Positions 14,789 through 27,700 of a stretch of 64,000 nucleotides of DNA are shown in pieces. This DNA comes from Carallia brachiata (Eukaryota; Streptophyta; Magnoliopsida; Malpighiales; Rhizophoraceae). The position numbers and the translations under genes were made by a program. The stretch covers positions 3,488,213-3,552,212 of the forward strand of contig JADCRB010000030.1 in the NCBI GenBank assembly GCA_021464245.1, written 5' to 3'. The notes below the pieces were generated by a model. The model saw only the letters and a program-made list of their open reading frames with translations. It searched no databases and was not told where the DNA came from. Numbering within the stretch: the stretch's first letter is position 1; each line of letters starts with the position of its first letter.

Positions 14789-17700
14789 TTATAGTGAGGT
14801 AACAAGGCCAGTTTGGTTTGTACATAAACAAGAGCAATCTGGTTCATTCACATCCCTCTGGACAAGCCGCTTGTCACGGTTAATCGACAATTTTATAAGT
14901 GGTAGCTTCTGTGCAACTTCACGCCATATTTGATTCACTGTTCCATTTTTACTGTCATATTCAAAGTATTGCTTGACCTGAAACACAAGTGTGAGATGTA
15001 AAGTTAGAAATAAAAGCAGATGCTAACGTGCATTTTGATCACTCAAAATATGACATCACCACATTTGACAACAGATAATAGAAATTGCAAGCCAATGAAA
15101 GTTTAAAGATTCAACATCATCAAGAAAGCCATAATTACAAAGCACGGGGCATCTACTAGGTCTATTCTTTGATCTAAATTAGCTCCATTACTAATAAGGT
15201 AATAACTTAAATTTGAACATGGAGGATCTGTAAGATATCTAAATTCCTTATTAAAATTTATCCCTATACTAGTCTCTCTCAATCCTCTTACTTTCTTTTC
15301 TACAATTTGTCCTGTGCCATGTATCAATACACTTCCATACTCAAAATTGCCAGCTTTCCCATTCAACAACTCCAAAATCATGCAGAACAAACACACACAA
15401 CATGTCTAGTCCGACAATGATCCAAACTTCAATGCCCCTCCCCCTCCCCCTTCCCTCTCCCTTAAAAGAAAATAAAAACACAACTTCCAGAACTTATCCT
15501 AACTGTGGCATTGAATATCCTTACACAAAGCCAAAACTAAACATATATGGTTTAATAATAAGGCCAAATTTCTGCCATTGAGATATAATCAACACACTAA
15601 AGATTCTACCTACCTTCTTACCTTGGTACACTTAAGCTAGCAAATGATTACAAATGAGCCAATCACCTACCCCACATGGCCACAGTTAGGTGGCAGATCC
15701 AAGTGGTAGACACACATGCTAATAACATTCGCCCACCCAAAAGTCCACCCATATCTCTATTGAATTGTTCTCCAATTGGAGTGGAAAGCTATGGAATCTA
15801 GCATAGTCAGTAGGGGACACGGAGTTGATGGGTAGTATATCTGGAGGACTAAGTTGTGTCCATGAAGAGAAATTCCTTTGTACATTAATAAGAGAGAAAA
15901 TTCTTGCCTGCATACCTCACATAATAGGACAAGAGGACAATTACTGATGACGCTTGTAGGTTCCCAAGCTATAAATGATATTCTAGCATTTCCATATAAA
16001 TTTCAGCCCATTATTGTCCTTTGAGTTTCCTTGAGGGAGGGAGGGAGGACATTTATTGCCTAGATTATCTAACAGGTCCTTGTGGATAACAACCCATCAT
16101 TAGCGTTATTTGCTGAAATATGTGTTGTGGGTGAGAGCAATCAATCACAGAAAGTAGCGCGAACCTAAAACTGCAGGAAACTCTTACATAAACACGTGAT
16201 CTAAAATACTGTAAAACACTTCATGAGAAAATATAAAGCTCAAAATAGCTTCAAAACGGTATGCCTCTAAACAAGGAATCAACGTGGAGTTAGGATTTTG
16301 GCTCTATCAAATCCAGATGGATAAACAGATTCTTCATGATTCCTAAGACTTCTCATTCAAGATAATCCTATGCTACATCAAAAAGCATTGTGTATTTTAT
16401 CCAGCAATTTTCCGCATCTCATACGCAAAGTTACAAGAACCTAGGTTTGTTTGGCTTCGATGTATCTCAAGACAAATTCACATTTGAAAGTATCATCAGG
16501 AGGCCTAAAGCCGATGCAAATAGAATTATTAGGAATTGATATGGAACACTAAGTAGAAACAGATCCTGCTCAAATAAAGTCGACGTCCACAAAAACACAG
16601 ATCTATTGTATTTCATCCATCCGTCTGCAGCATCATGAAACAGACTTTAAAAACTTTTAACAGTTTTCTCCTCTGTTACATCTTTCTAAACAATCAGGCA
16701 GTGAAGCCTTCAAGGTTTCAAATTGATCCCTAAAAAATTAACGATAATGCTAGAAGTGATATAAGAGTGTGATGAGGAAGGAGCGGTAACACATTTAGTG
16801 AATCAGAAGAGTGGAATGAAAGAATCTGAAACATAAAACTTACCTCCCTCAGTTCCTTCTGATATTCCAGAATCCTCTCTGTGGTTACCGCTCTCAGCAA
16901 TTTAACTAGATACCCTGGTTTTAAAGATGCTGATGTTGAAACAAAAATTGCAATCTTTCTATAGTCGATGACGTCTTCGAAAGGCAACTCAATACTGTCA
17001 CTGACTATCACTGGAATGCACAAGCTGACAATAGCATCAAAGAGTCGGCAAGCCGATGGAGTATCACCAGCAGGATTCAAGCAAAACTTTGATGTATGCA
17101 TGCCACGGGAAGCTGCACGCCTATTCTCCCTCGATTGTGTTCCATGTTTTATCAAGACATCATCTTCATTTTCAAGCATTTGAAAGAGCAGATCACGGAT
17201 CTTGCCCCCCTGGAATGAAGAATCATTTGAAAAAGACATCAGATTCGAACCAAGATGATATCTTTCTCCAACCATCTATGTTAGAAGAGAACTAGATGCA
17301 TACAACCAACAAGAAAAACTTTCGCCGGACCATGACAAGCATCTCCGAGCACAGCGACTAATCAGCAGACATGATTTCATCATCAGCCCATCAAAGCTCG
17401 CATTCAAGAAGCAATTTGGAATACTGCCGGCAATTCGAAGCCTCAAAAGCAATTATTCAATTAGAAGGCAGCAATCAGAATGCAAGGTTGCATCCACATT
17501 TGACTGTGTTACTTAATCTAATGCATGTTAAAACTGTTTTTACAAATCTATAACACTAAAAAAAATCCAATCCATAGCCTGCCATCGCAAAATTCTGAAA
17601 AATAATCATAATACATATAAAGGGAGGAATTTTACGTCTTTGCGGTACCGATTGCCCATGAAGAACAAGAGAGTATTCCGATTCTCAACGCCAATATCCC

Positions 17701-18576
17701 CATTATAAGTGTTGATCCTGTGCGAGTAAGGCACGATTACGTCCTTCACCAGCGAACCCTGGTCGGGTCTGACCCGCCCGAAGTCCGACAACAAGAGCAC
17801 CGCATTCTTGACCCGATCCATCACCCGGTAGAGCGCATTGGGATCACCGGCCACGATCACGTGATCCCGACCGTTGCTGCTCTTCCAGTACTCCTGCTTC
17901 TCCAGCCACTCCACCAGCGCGTCCTGCATGTCCTCGTCGCTGTAAGCCCGGCCCGAACCCGAAACGCCAACCGGGTTGACGATCAGGCTCAGCGACGAGA
18001 ACACGGGCACGTAGAACAAGTCGGCATCTTCCGGGTCCTCGACCTTGGTCACCGGAGACCCGATCCGCTCCCCTTCCGGACGGTTGAGATCGGAGAACAA
18101 GTACCATTCTCCCATGTGCTGGTGGCCGGGATAAGTGGCCTTGGAGAGGTCGGTGGATCCACGCGCCAGCGCGCGGTGCTCGATGATGCCGGTGGTGAAC
18201 TTCTTGGGCAGATCGTACATATACATCTTCACTTTCCCCTATTATTGTTCTCGCCGTCGTCGTAAGTATTAGTGTTGCTACTAGTAGTAGTAGTAGTACT
18301 TTCCAACAATTTCTGGGGAAAATCAGGAAAGCCTTCTCGGGAAAGCGTTCCGGCAAAGAGAGAGGATGAAGGGACAGTAGTTGTGGTGGTGGTCGAATTG
18401 AGGAAGGTGTCGAAGAAGGCGTAGATGGCGATTATGAACAAGGCGGAGAACATCATCATCTGCTTGAGAAACGAGGATTTTCGAGCCATTGAGGCGGCTA
18501 GCAGGTTACCCTTTTGTGGGGATTTACACTGGTTTCTGGATTTGGAGGCGGAGATGCCGGCGGACCTCTCGCTCAT
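14789..18576 (-). CDS. ARAD1: ARAD1-like exostosin-family (GT47) arabinosyltransferase
   Basis: ARAD1 is a Golgi type II membrane glycosyltransferase (GT47) needed for arabinan side chains of pectin rhamnogalacturonan I. Exons on the minus strand: 18576-17636, 17209-16844, 14977-14789; about 498 residues. The N-terminus is cytosolic and Ser/Lys-rich, then one membrane anchor ([20 protein letters not shown]), a Thr-rich stem, and the exostosin domain starting [16 protein letters not shown]. Later blocks are [46 protein letters not shown] (the nucleotide-sugar-binding part) and the C-terminus [13 protein letters not shown]. Exon 1 carries a -1 frameshift at 18233-18235: AAA where AAAA restores [10 protein letters not shown]. 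As read, the anchor and catalytic parts fall in different frames. Homopolymer error is the likely cause. Exon 1 is notably GC-rich. Its neighbour NAP1 is also its neighbour in Arabidopsis (At2g35100/At2g35110, from memory). Confidence 0.92.
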
Positions 18577-21210
18577 TGCAATTGCGGCGGCGCCACCGTC
18601 ACCGACTGAGGGTTGCCCCGTAGACGGAGGAGGAAGGATAGGACATCAACAAGAACAACGCAGGTAATTAAACCCCACCAAGCATATAATCTGTGCGTGT
18701 GTATATATATATTAATGTTAACATATATATATTAATATTAATATTAATATTAAATATAAATACTCTTTTTATTTTTTGACAGATATGTTCGGATAAAGTA
18801 ACAATATACGGACGGTTGGTTTTTTTATACGAGAATTTTAACAAGAAAAATAACAGTAATTCTGATCTTATTCATAACTACAGTAATACACATATTTTAA
18901 TAATATTATATTTATATATATATAATATAATTGAAAGTGATAATTTAATAATATTTTAACGTATTTTTTTAACATTAATTTGAATTTGAATTCCTGTGTT
19001 TGTGTTTGTGTTTTTCCTGACATTTAAAATTGAGTAGCCGCATAATAGTGCGATGAAAAATTAAGCTCAACATTAAATTTTAAATTTATTAATATCGTAA
19101 TTAGATTTAAAAAGACTTATTTCAATCTAATAATGATTTGACGATGGATCCTCTTTTAGTTGAGGTTGGATGGAGGCTTAGAATGATAAAACACAGTTTT
19201 TAACTTAAGAATATAATGATTGTTATATCTGTAAAATAATTTTTTATTGTTAAAAAATTATTGATATATATATAAAAAATTGTCATTTTTCGTTGAACGA
19301 TTCAATTGTCAATTTAAACACTTAAGGAATGATTTTTATAGAAAATAATTGACACAGAATGATGTAAATGGCTTGTTCCTCAAAAAAAACAGACTGATGT
19401 AAAGGGCATTGACGACCCAACCAACAAAAATTGATCAGACTTGGCTTGGCAAATTAATGAATCTCATTTTTAATTAATGTGTTGATTACTCAATCCGAAA
19501 GGAGACTGACGTGACATAAGAAAATGCTGCCTTAAGTTAACTCTTAAGACGTTTATTAGTTTTATTTGAAAATTTTGGATAGATATAAAAAAGTAATAAA
19601 TGCAAAATAAATGTATAAAAATTAATTAATTATTTTATATAATTAATTAATTAATATTTATAATAAAAATAAATATATTTTTATTAATTTTTTGTTGCAA
19701 ATATTATTTCGTTAACTATATAAATTAATTAGCCAATAACTATATATTTATTTTGTATCCAATTTTTTTTGCATATAGTATGACTTTTTTTTTATTAGGG
19801 GTTAATGTCACTGGAAAAAAAGCACACCCGGCGTACCACCTATTGCTAATGCCAGTTAGTAGCTTGGAATGTCATCCAACTCATGAGATTATTGCACACA
19901 CTATGGCAATTCATGCTTTTAATTTCAATCTTTTTCATAGTTGTTTAGGTGTAAGTTCCCCTTATAATAGAAGTTAATTTAAGACAGTAGCAAGTAGCTT
20001 CAGTTACGGTTTAAGTTAGAGTTTAAATTTTTATTTTAAAAGTTTTAAGTTTAAATTTTAAGATACGAATGAGAGATTTGTGTGAAGGAAGAATAACATC
20101 ATTATTTAACTTATGGTCCAATATATTCCTAATAGATTAAATAAAAAAAAAAACAAGTAGCTTCGGAGAACCATGACTAATATCTTACTGTGCCCTTTCT
20201 CTCGGTGTCTAAAAATTCAACTTTTTCACAAAGTAAAAGTGCATTGGCACAACATTACTCCGAATTTTTCACAGAAAGCTCTTGCATTCCTACTTCGATG
20301 ATGCCTGGTGAAGGAAGGTCCTCAAGGTTTTGCTTTTCTCAATGAACTTCTACTGTTAGACGCAATTTTAGCACTTCCAATAACTGAAATTCAGTTTTTT
20401 TAATGACCTGTACAGACCTTCTAATTGTGTGGAAACACACAAGGCTGGTGCATAGCAGTGCAGTGAATAGTGTGTGCAAGTTCTCCTGCCATTCAAGGTG
20501 GGGCTACAAACAGTTGAAAGGCCAAGAGAGACGGATTAAGCCCCAAACATTTCCACCATAGTTGCCGAAGCCCAAAAGGAACTTATCCAGTGTACTTAAG
20601 ATTTTGGAACTGAATTATGGTTAGTATATTTTTGCAGTGGTGCTTTCGTTTAATTATGCGACCCTTTTGGGCCACTTGAAGAAAAGTACATTTGATCAAG
20701 AATGCTGCATGTTTTAAATACTCAAGTCATGGTATTTCGGACAACATTGTGATATCTGTGCAAATGATTTATGGTAGTTTGGAAATTCATGATAGCTCCT
20801 TTACCATTTGTTTAATTTACAATCGATATTTGACGGAATGGAATGATGATTATCAGATTTGCTACAGGCCTATGTTTGCTTGAGCTTCTAAAAATGTAGG
20901 AGTAAAGGCAAAGAAAAGGGCAAGATAATCAAATTCAGAGTGTACATCCCATGATATTGAAGACAAGCACATTTTTCACAAATAACAAACACATAAAAAC
21001 TTTGGAATTGGATCAGTCCCCTCCCCATGATACAGTCCCCCCACCCCAAGTGAAGAAGCACTCTAGCCATTACGGTCTCCTTAGCCTCCTCTTCCTCTTC
21101 CAGTAGCTCTGGACCTTAAAAAAAAAAGGTTACCAAAGGAGCATGTTAGCAAGAAGAAGAACTAGAAGCATCGTTTGACATTGTGGCTGTAAACCATGCA
21201 CAATTAACAT

Positions 21211-21244
<34 letters not shown>

Positions 21245-21836
21245 ATGTTAATTTCTTTTGCTTAACAAAAGAATGACCATTCGATTTATCCCATAATTGA
21301 TAAATGATGCTTTTTCTCATTTATTAATCATAAACACAAAAAAAAAATCCCACGAAATTAGTGACTAATCTTACAACCTATGCACTAACTTGAAAAAATC
21401 ACATATTTTATATTTCTAAGTTTCTTCGTAAACTTAATTGGTTACTTCCAATTACGTAAATTAAAGCAACACCTCACCAATGCCATAAGAAGTTAATAAT
21501 AGATCCTATTGTTCACATTTCTTTGATTTAAATTGTGATTCCACCCTTTACATCAATCATGACCACAACGAATTCATGGTTTTCAAAATTAAATTTGTTA
21601 TTACATGCACATTGCTAATTTTGAGCAATGGACTATAGGATTACTTAACTATGTAGATCATAAGCTATTGTGCCGTTTATTCTTATCTGTAGGTTCTCTT
21701 GACGTTTTTATATCTGACTTATGTATAAAATTTGAATGAAGTAATACAACGATTTCTTTTGATAAAAAAAAAATATTATAACATTACTTGATTGAAAAAA
21801 GGAATGAAAAAAAAAAAAAAAACCTGATGATGATGA
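18577..21836. other. AT-rich intergenic region between ARAD1 and PsaF
   Basis: No supported gene. 18577-18660 is ARAD1 5' UTR. 18690-20150 is very AT-rich with no long ORF. 20200-21120 is less AT-rich but has only short ORFs with no recognised family. A perfect AT palindrome lies at 21202-21253. Confidence 0.5.
21202..21253. repeat. 52-bp perfect AT palindrome with (TA)n core
   Basis: A 13-base arm AATTAACATAAAA and its exact reverse complement TTTTATGTTAATT enclose an alternating TA core, so the whole 52 bp is self-complementary. Confidence 0.9.
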
Positions 21837-22543
21837 TTAAACGTCCTTGGCAACAAGATCACCAGTCACAAACGCTCTGTAAGCAGCAACAGGCCAAGAG
21901 AATCCCCTAAAGATGAGCCTGGAGGCCAGCGGCACGTCAATGATGATCTCCTTCATAGCCGGCTTCTTCTCATCCCTTATAGCAATCAAGTAGCTCCGAC
22001 CGACCCACCCGATCCAGCCGGCAATGTACAAGAACAAGATGCCGGGAGTGATGAACTCACCCCAGTGCCTCTGGTCCCCGCTCACAATCAAATGGGGCAG
22101 CCCATCGGAGCCACACAGCAAACCTTGCTTGCCGTAGTTCTCGAACCGGCGCTTGGTCTTCTCAATGGTGGCCTTAATGGCGAGGGCAGGGGCGCTGTCG
22201 GGGGCGTACAGCTTGAGGGAAGATTCCAGCTTCTTGATCTGCTGCTTCTCCCGCTTCTCGAACTGCTTGGACTCTTTGCAAGGCGTTAGGCCTGAGATGT
22301 CGGCGACTGCAGGAGTGGGGCTGATAAGAGTATGGAGGACAGGGCGAGTGCGGCGGAGAATGCTTGGAGTGGGGATGAAGAAGAAGCTGCTTTCTCCTTC
22401 TCTTGGGCAATTTGCTGAGAAGATGATGATGGTGATGAGCACACAACAACAGAGGTCGTCCTTGTTTTTGTTGGGTACTGGGAGCCAAGTTTTGGCATCA
22501 AAAGGGTCTTGGAGAGATTAGTTGTAGGTATTGTAAGAGACAT
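21837..22543 (-). CDS. PSAF: Photosystem I reaction centre subunit III (PsaF), nuclear-encoded
   Basis: PsaF is the lumen-side PSI subunit that docks plastocyanin. This is a single-exon gene of about 235 residues. The N-terminus [16 protein letters not shown] plus a Ser-rich stretch is the stroma-targeting peptide. A hydrophobic thylakoid (Tat/Sec-type) segment [16 protein letters not shown] follows. The mature protein has the classic start [20 protein letters not shown], the Lys-rich plastocyanin-docking helix ([19 protein letters not shown]), [12 protein letters not shown], the membrane segment [20 protein letters not shown] and the C-terminus VAKDV. One base is missing at 22317-22320 (CCCC where CCCCC restores [12 protein letters not shown]). 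As read, the transit peptide frame stops at 22286 and the mature protein is in another frame. Everything else is intact and conserved, so this is most likely a homopolymer error. Confidence 0.95.
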
Positions 22544-24391
22544 TGTTTCGGTTCCTTTGGGATTTTCTTGGCTAATTTTCCGTTTCTTTCTTTCTTTTCC
22601 TGGGTGGGATGAGAAGGAAAACTTGAAAAGGAAGAAGATTTTGGCAGAGAAGTGTTTTGGAGAGATGGGGCCCTGTTTTTAGATTCTGATAAGCAGAGAC
22701 TTTTAGTGGCTGAAATGGCAGAGTAATGGCAGGATAAGGTTCGGGGAAGGTGAAAGGCTGAGTTGGATGGTTTCCATTGGTTTAGGCTGCTTTTGGTCGT
22801 GTGTCTAAAATCCATTCTCTATCTTTCAACTGGTTCGGATAAGAAATCCAAAGTCCAGTATTCTCTCCTGCTATGTTTTTCTTGGACATGGTTTTAATAA
22901 AATTTGAAAACAATAATTACACACATTATATTTTTGTAATTATTATTCGTATATCTGTATTTTATTTATATATTATCACAATTGAGAAATATAAATATGT
23001 ATCTAACAATTATATTAATCTTATTAACAAGGTGTGTTCTCAGTAGTAGTAGACTGATTCTAAACGAGTTTTACTTTCTAATGAACCAGTTGAAATCTTA
23101 GAATTGACACTTGTTGAGAGGGAAGATCAAAATCGCGACAAAGTCGTACACAATCGAGTTTTACTTGTTTATTAGGCATATGATGAAAGGAAAAATTTAA
23201 TGACCCGATGAAATTTTTTTATTACGTTAACACGTATTTTTTTTAATAATTACGATCGTTTTTTATGTAATATAACGATAAAAATGATAAAAATATATTA
23301 TTATTTTTTTATTTTATATTTATTTTATAGTTGCATAAAAAATATTTATTATTATAAAAAAAAAACAAATAAATACTGTAAAAAAAATTCATTTCACCAT
23401 GTAATGGAACCTACAAATTCTTTGTCCTAGATGATTTGGGTTCGATACAATAATATGTTGTCTTATATCTGACACTATATACATCTTCGATGGATGCTTT
23501 GATACAATGCATTGATTGCAATAGGTTTATTTTGATATTCTAAGTTCCAAATCTGATTCTTTCTTATTCTTTGTATTTGAAAAGATCAAAGTTACAACAT
23601 GTGATTGAATTTGGATTCATTTAGCGTGCATTTTGGTTATCAATTTCGGGTTTCTTTGATTATTACAACCAATTGAGATGTGTTTTGGTGCTTAATTGGA
23701 TTCAGTTTTTCCAAACATTCATACAGTGCATAATCAATGATTTATTATCATCAAAATGGTTTAAATCATTATGTTTTTTTTTTTTTGGCCAAGTAATGTA
23801 CATCAGTAGGGTGTAAGTTTTAGGTGCCATTTTTGGTGAATTGAGATATGATGATTTGGTTATAATAAACTTTTGTTAATAGCAATTATGATTTTGTAAA
23901 CGAAAGATACGATTATTTTCTTTTGCAAGTTACAAACTTTTAAAATATAATGGTGTTAAAAAAAAAAAAAGCTTTCAAAATATAATGCCCTTTCTGTGGA
24001 AAGATTTACATGCTACGTTAAAAAAAGTGAAGAAAGATTGGGGTAAATTTATAAATCAAAGGATGACAATAACTTAAACAAAAAGTTCAGAGTAATTAGA
24101 CTGAAATTTGCAAAATTAATCTCAAAGTTATTATTATTATTATTTTTAGGTGTCAACAATTAACCTCCAGGTTGAGTACCTCACTGAAACCCAAAAGAAA
24201 TTAAATTCAAGGACAAAATAAAAAATATTTGAGAAAAAAGTTGAAGTGCAAATTCAATCAACTTGGTTGGAATAAATGTCACTACAGCAGCAGAATGGTT
24301 GAAATTTAGAGGCCTTGTTAGCTAATGACAATAAATTAACAAAAAAACAAAACAAAAACAAAAGATATTTCATGAATGAAAAACTCTGAAT
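22544..24391. other. AT-rich intergenic region upstream of PsaF and downstream of the BAHD gene
   Basis: 22544-22850 is probably PsaF promoter and 5' UTR. 22880-24390 is AT-rich, with poly-A/T runs and no ORF of note. No gene seen. Confidence 0.5.
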
Positions 24392-25966
24392 TCATATCAT
24401 GCAAGTTCCATTTTTCAGAATTCCTTGCAATGCTAATGTAAACCTTTCCATAGCAGGTGCAGGCAAGGAAACCAGCATCATAATTCCACCCTTTCCTTTC
24501 TTCTTATTGTTATTATCATTGAAAGGCAAGAGGTAGCTTTCCACACAAAAAGTGTCCTGATCAGCCCAAGCACCCTGTGGCCCTGCATACACAGCCTCAC
24601 CCCAACCATAGTCCACCTTGTCAAGCCCTATGTGCGTCATATCCGACACGAAGTAGGCCTGCACTGATGGGAGTCGACCCTTCACCACACTTACATCAAC
24701 TAGAGATCTCAAATACTCCTCATTCACCATTGCTTTGGCATGCCTCACGAGCTCAATCGCACACCCCAATGGGTTCTGGCATAGTTGACCCGCGCTTGCT
24801 TCTGCAACCGGTGTGGCTATCACGTTGCCATAATACCCCACCGGCAACGGAGGACGGAATTTGGAGCGTGCGTTCATTGGAAACCGGATTCTGACCTTCT
24901 CATTGGGGTCCACTCGCAATGCCACCGCGCAGCATTGCCATAAGCAAGCGGTGAGCATCTCAAACTTGGTGCACGACTGCAAATGAGGAGGAGCAATTCT
25001 TCTGATTGTCAACAGCTCTTCAGGACCGAAAAGAAAACAACGTTGGTCCATCGTATCGACCGGAAACTCAGCAGTTATAGTCTCATCATCATCATCAACC
25101 TCTGCAAATTCATTGTGGGTGCAAGTTATAATGGGCGGATTTCTAGGCATTAGCAGTTCCCTTTGCCATTGAGGTTGGACAGAAGGGGCATTGGCACCTC
25201 GCGCCATCTCGCTCATGGCAGTCAAGAACTGAGAAAGGCCTGTGGCATCGCACATTGTGTGGCTGAAATTGATGCAAACTACGAAACCACCGCACCTCAG
25301 CCGTGTTACCTACACATATATACATATGTAGATAAATATATATATCAAAGTATATACTCATAAGGCAAAAGGTACAGTAGATCATTATGAGTATTGCGAA
25401 GAATTCAAATCTAATGCTCCTGGCAGGGATGTCGGAGCCCCGCTCTCCGCTTTTTTTACACCAGAAAAAAAAACGAAATTAAACATATTCTAATCGGGAA
25501 TTACATTACTCGCCTGAATGAGTAACAATGGGCAATTAAGAAGCTTGTAAGAACCAGGCAAATCATAAAGGATGTTCTCTAAGCAGGGGAATGGAGGATG
25601 AATTGGATCACCAAACTGCTCCAGCTCAACATCAGCTTCGGCCTCTACGAACATGGCACCCTCACCCGTGCAATCCACCACAATCTCCCCGGACGGCAGC
25701 TGTATGATCCTGCCAGCAAAAGGGTAATAAAACACTAGTGTTTGCGCAAGTGCATCTCTTATTACCTTGCCGGGGTCTCTTCCTTGCATCAATGGATCGT
25801 GCCTGTAGAATTGCATGATTGGCATGTGATAATGAAGGTCTCCTTGTTGATCAATGCCAGAAAGTTGCTTAACTTCTCGTGGGGTCGGCTTGGCTGGTGC
25901 TACTACTTCTGGTTTCCCCCTTCTCACTGTGAATGCCTGCAGGGAACTGGGTGCCATTTCTGCCAT
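24392..25966 (-). CDS. BAHD-family alcohol acyltransferase (benzyl alcohol benzoyltransferase-like)
   Basis: BAHD enzymes transfer acyl groups from acyl-CoA to alcohols or amines in the cytosol. Two exons: 25966-25514 and 25309-24392, 456 residues, with no frameshift. Domain order: FTVRRGKPEVVAPAKPTPRE near the start; PFAGRI at about residue 85; the catalytic HxxxD as HTMCD at about residue 167, after CGGFVVCINFS; the structural motif as DYGWG (usual DFGWG) at about residue 380. The intron after residue 151 is at the standard BAHD position. Its donor reads CAG|GCGAGT, so frame and homology require a GC-AG intron. Overall wording resembles benzyl alcohol O-benzoyltransferase or methanol O-anthraniloyltransferase-like proteins linked to volatile esters; the true substrate cannot be told from sequence. 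Confidence 0.92.
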
Positions 25967-27700
25967 GTCAAACTGATAATGATATTATATCTATGGAACT
26001 GATGGAGGCAGAGCAGCAACGAAGAAAAGGGGTGGACTAAGAAAACGCCAAAGCCTTGTTACTGCACAACTGATAAGCTTTGATGAGTCATTTCGATAAA
26101 CATAAGCAGAAGAACCACGCAGTGCATTTAATGGCATTCTGTGCAGCATTGATTGACTTTCCTTTTCCTGATTTAATGATTTTCCTTCATTTTCTCTCTT
26201 TAATTGAATAAGATTTCTTTCTTTTTTTATTTTTTATTAATTTCACTAGTGCCTACCTAGGCCAATAAATGCACTTATGTCACTTGGAATAAATAAATAA
26301 GTATCAAAACGTAGACCGAGCCTTCTGTAACAAACGTAAGTTCTGTTTTTAAAAAATAACAAAAAATTAATTTTTTTAAAAATATAAATCTTTTTACGTA
26401 TTTAATGATACTATATATAGACATAGTGTTACCTTCAAACCTTAATTGAAAAAACAAAAGTTTTTGGGCCTACAGCCAGCTTATGAGGGAAATTTTCTTT
26501 ATTGTAAATAAATATGCCATAAATTCTATCCTGTCCTTTAAATAAGCAAAATTCTACCCTGTAGTTTGACCCAAAGATTCACAGATAAACTATTTAAAGG
26601 ATTGAGAATTAAAATGAAAAGTCAAAACCGTTTAGAACGTGAGTATATAAATTTATGAATGTTTTAGGATTGAAAAATAGTTACTCCTTCAGATATGGGG
26701 AAAAAATTTTGTCTCCACACATTGATGGGGAAGGGAAAACCAAAAAAAAAAAAAGGGGAAACTTAAAGGCGGAGCTAACAGGGGAATTTTTGGTTTTTTT
26801 TTTATTATTTTTGTTAATTTTTGTAACGAAAAAATAAATAAAAAAATATTTTAAAATTTATTATAATAATTCAATATTTCATTATACAAATAAATTATTA
26901 AATTACACAAAAAAAAAAAAAAAAAATTTCTACATCTATTTTCTGGTTAGCTATCTTGTCCGCCTACTTTTTGCCTTTCTCAACCCATCTCTGGTTTGAA
27001 CGTTGTACTTCTAGCCGATGTTAGTTGCAACCATGTTCTTTTACTATTGTCACCGTCAAAACCATTTCCCACAACGGTTTTCTTTTTTCATCTCTAAGAC
27101 AACGCAACAGTCTTATAGCGGCGCAATAGCACTAAAAATAAGTTATAGGAAGTTCAAGATCTCAAGTAGCTTGAGGTGTCTCCTCATCTGCACCGTAAAG
27201 AAAAACAAAACAAAGATATATTAGAACATGATGAACAAATGATTAGGGTTTAATACTGCTCAACTAGATATTTTTTGTTTGACTCTTAAAAAGTCAACCG
27301 TATTAAATATATGATGAAAGACTTTTTTCTATCCTTTAATATTTTACTAAGGTCAATTCAAATTAGTCAGACTAATTAGTTGAATATAGTGCGGTCTTAT
27401 ACAAATGGAAAATCAATGAATGCCATTTACAGAGATTGCTCAGAGCAACGAGGCAAACTTTATAAAGCCAAAAAAGTGAACAACAGAAACTGCTTCATCT
27501 GCCGATTTCCATTCGCAAGGCAACAAAACTTAGAGAAAAGTACAACAACCACCAAGTCCACAGCAAAAATCAACAGCCGGTTGAGATCAAGAGGATAGAA
27601 TGTACAGAAGAGCAATACACTTGTGATTATAACGATCATTTTCGGCACTCGGAAGGCTGGAGAAGCGAAGGCACTGCAAATTCAGCGGGCATTTTGCAGC
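25967..27700. other. Intergenic region between BAHD gene promoter and kinase pseudogene 3' end
   Basis: 25967-26200 is the likely BAHD promoter and 5' UTR. 26200-27660 is AT-rich with poly-A runs (26744-26754, 26910-26926). Small ORFs match no family I recognise. Confidence 0.5.

Noticed and set aside
17720..18265. 181-residue plus-strand ORF
   Set aside because: Antisense shadow of the GC-rich ARAD1 exon 1.
22286..22442. An intron in PsaF to explain the frame change
   Set aside because: No GT...AG pair gives a continuous protein; adding one C restores [12 protein letters not shown] exactly.
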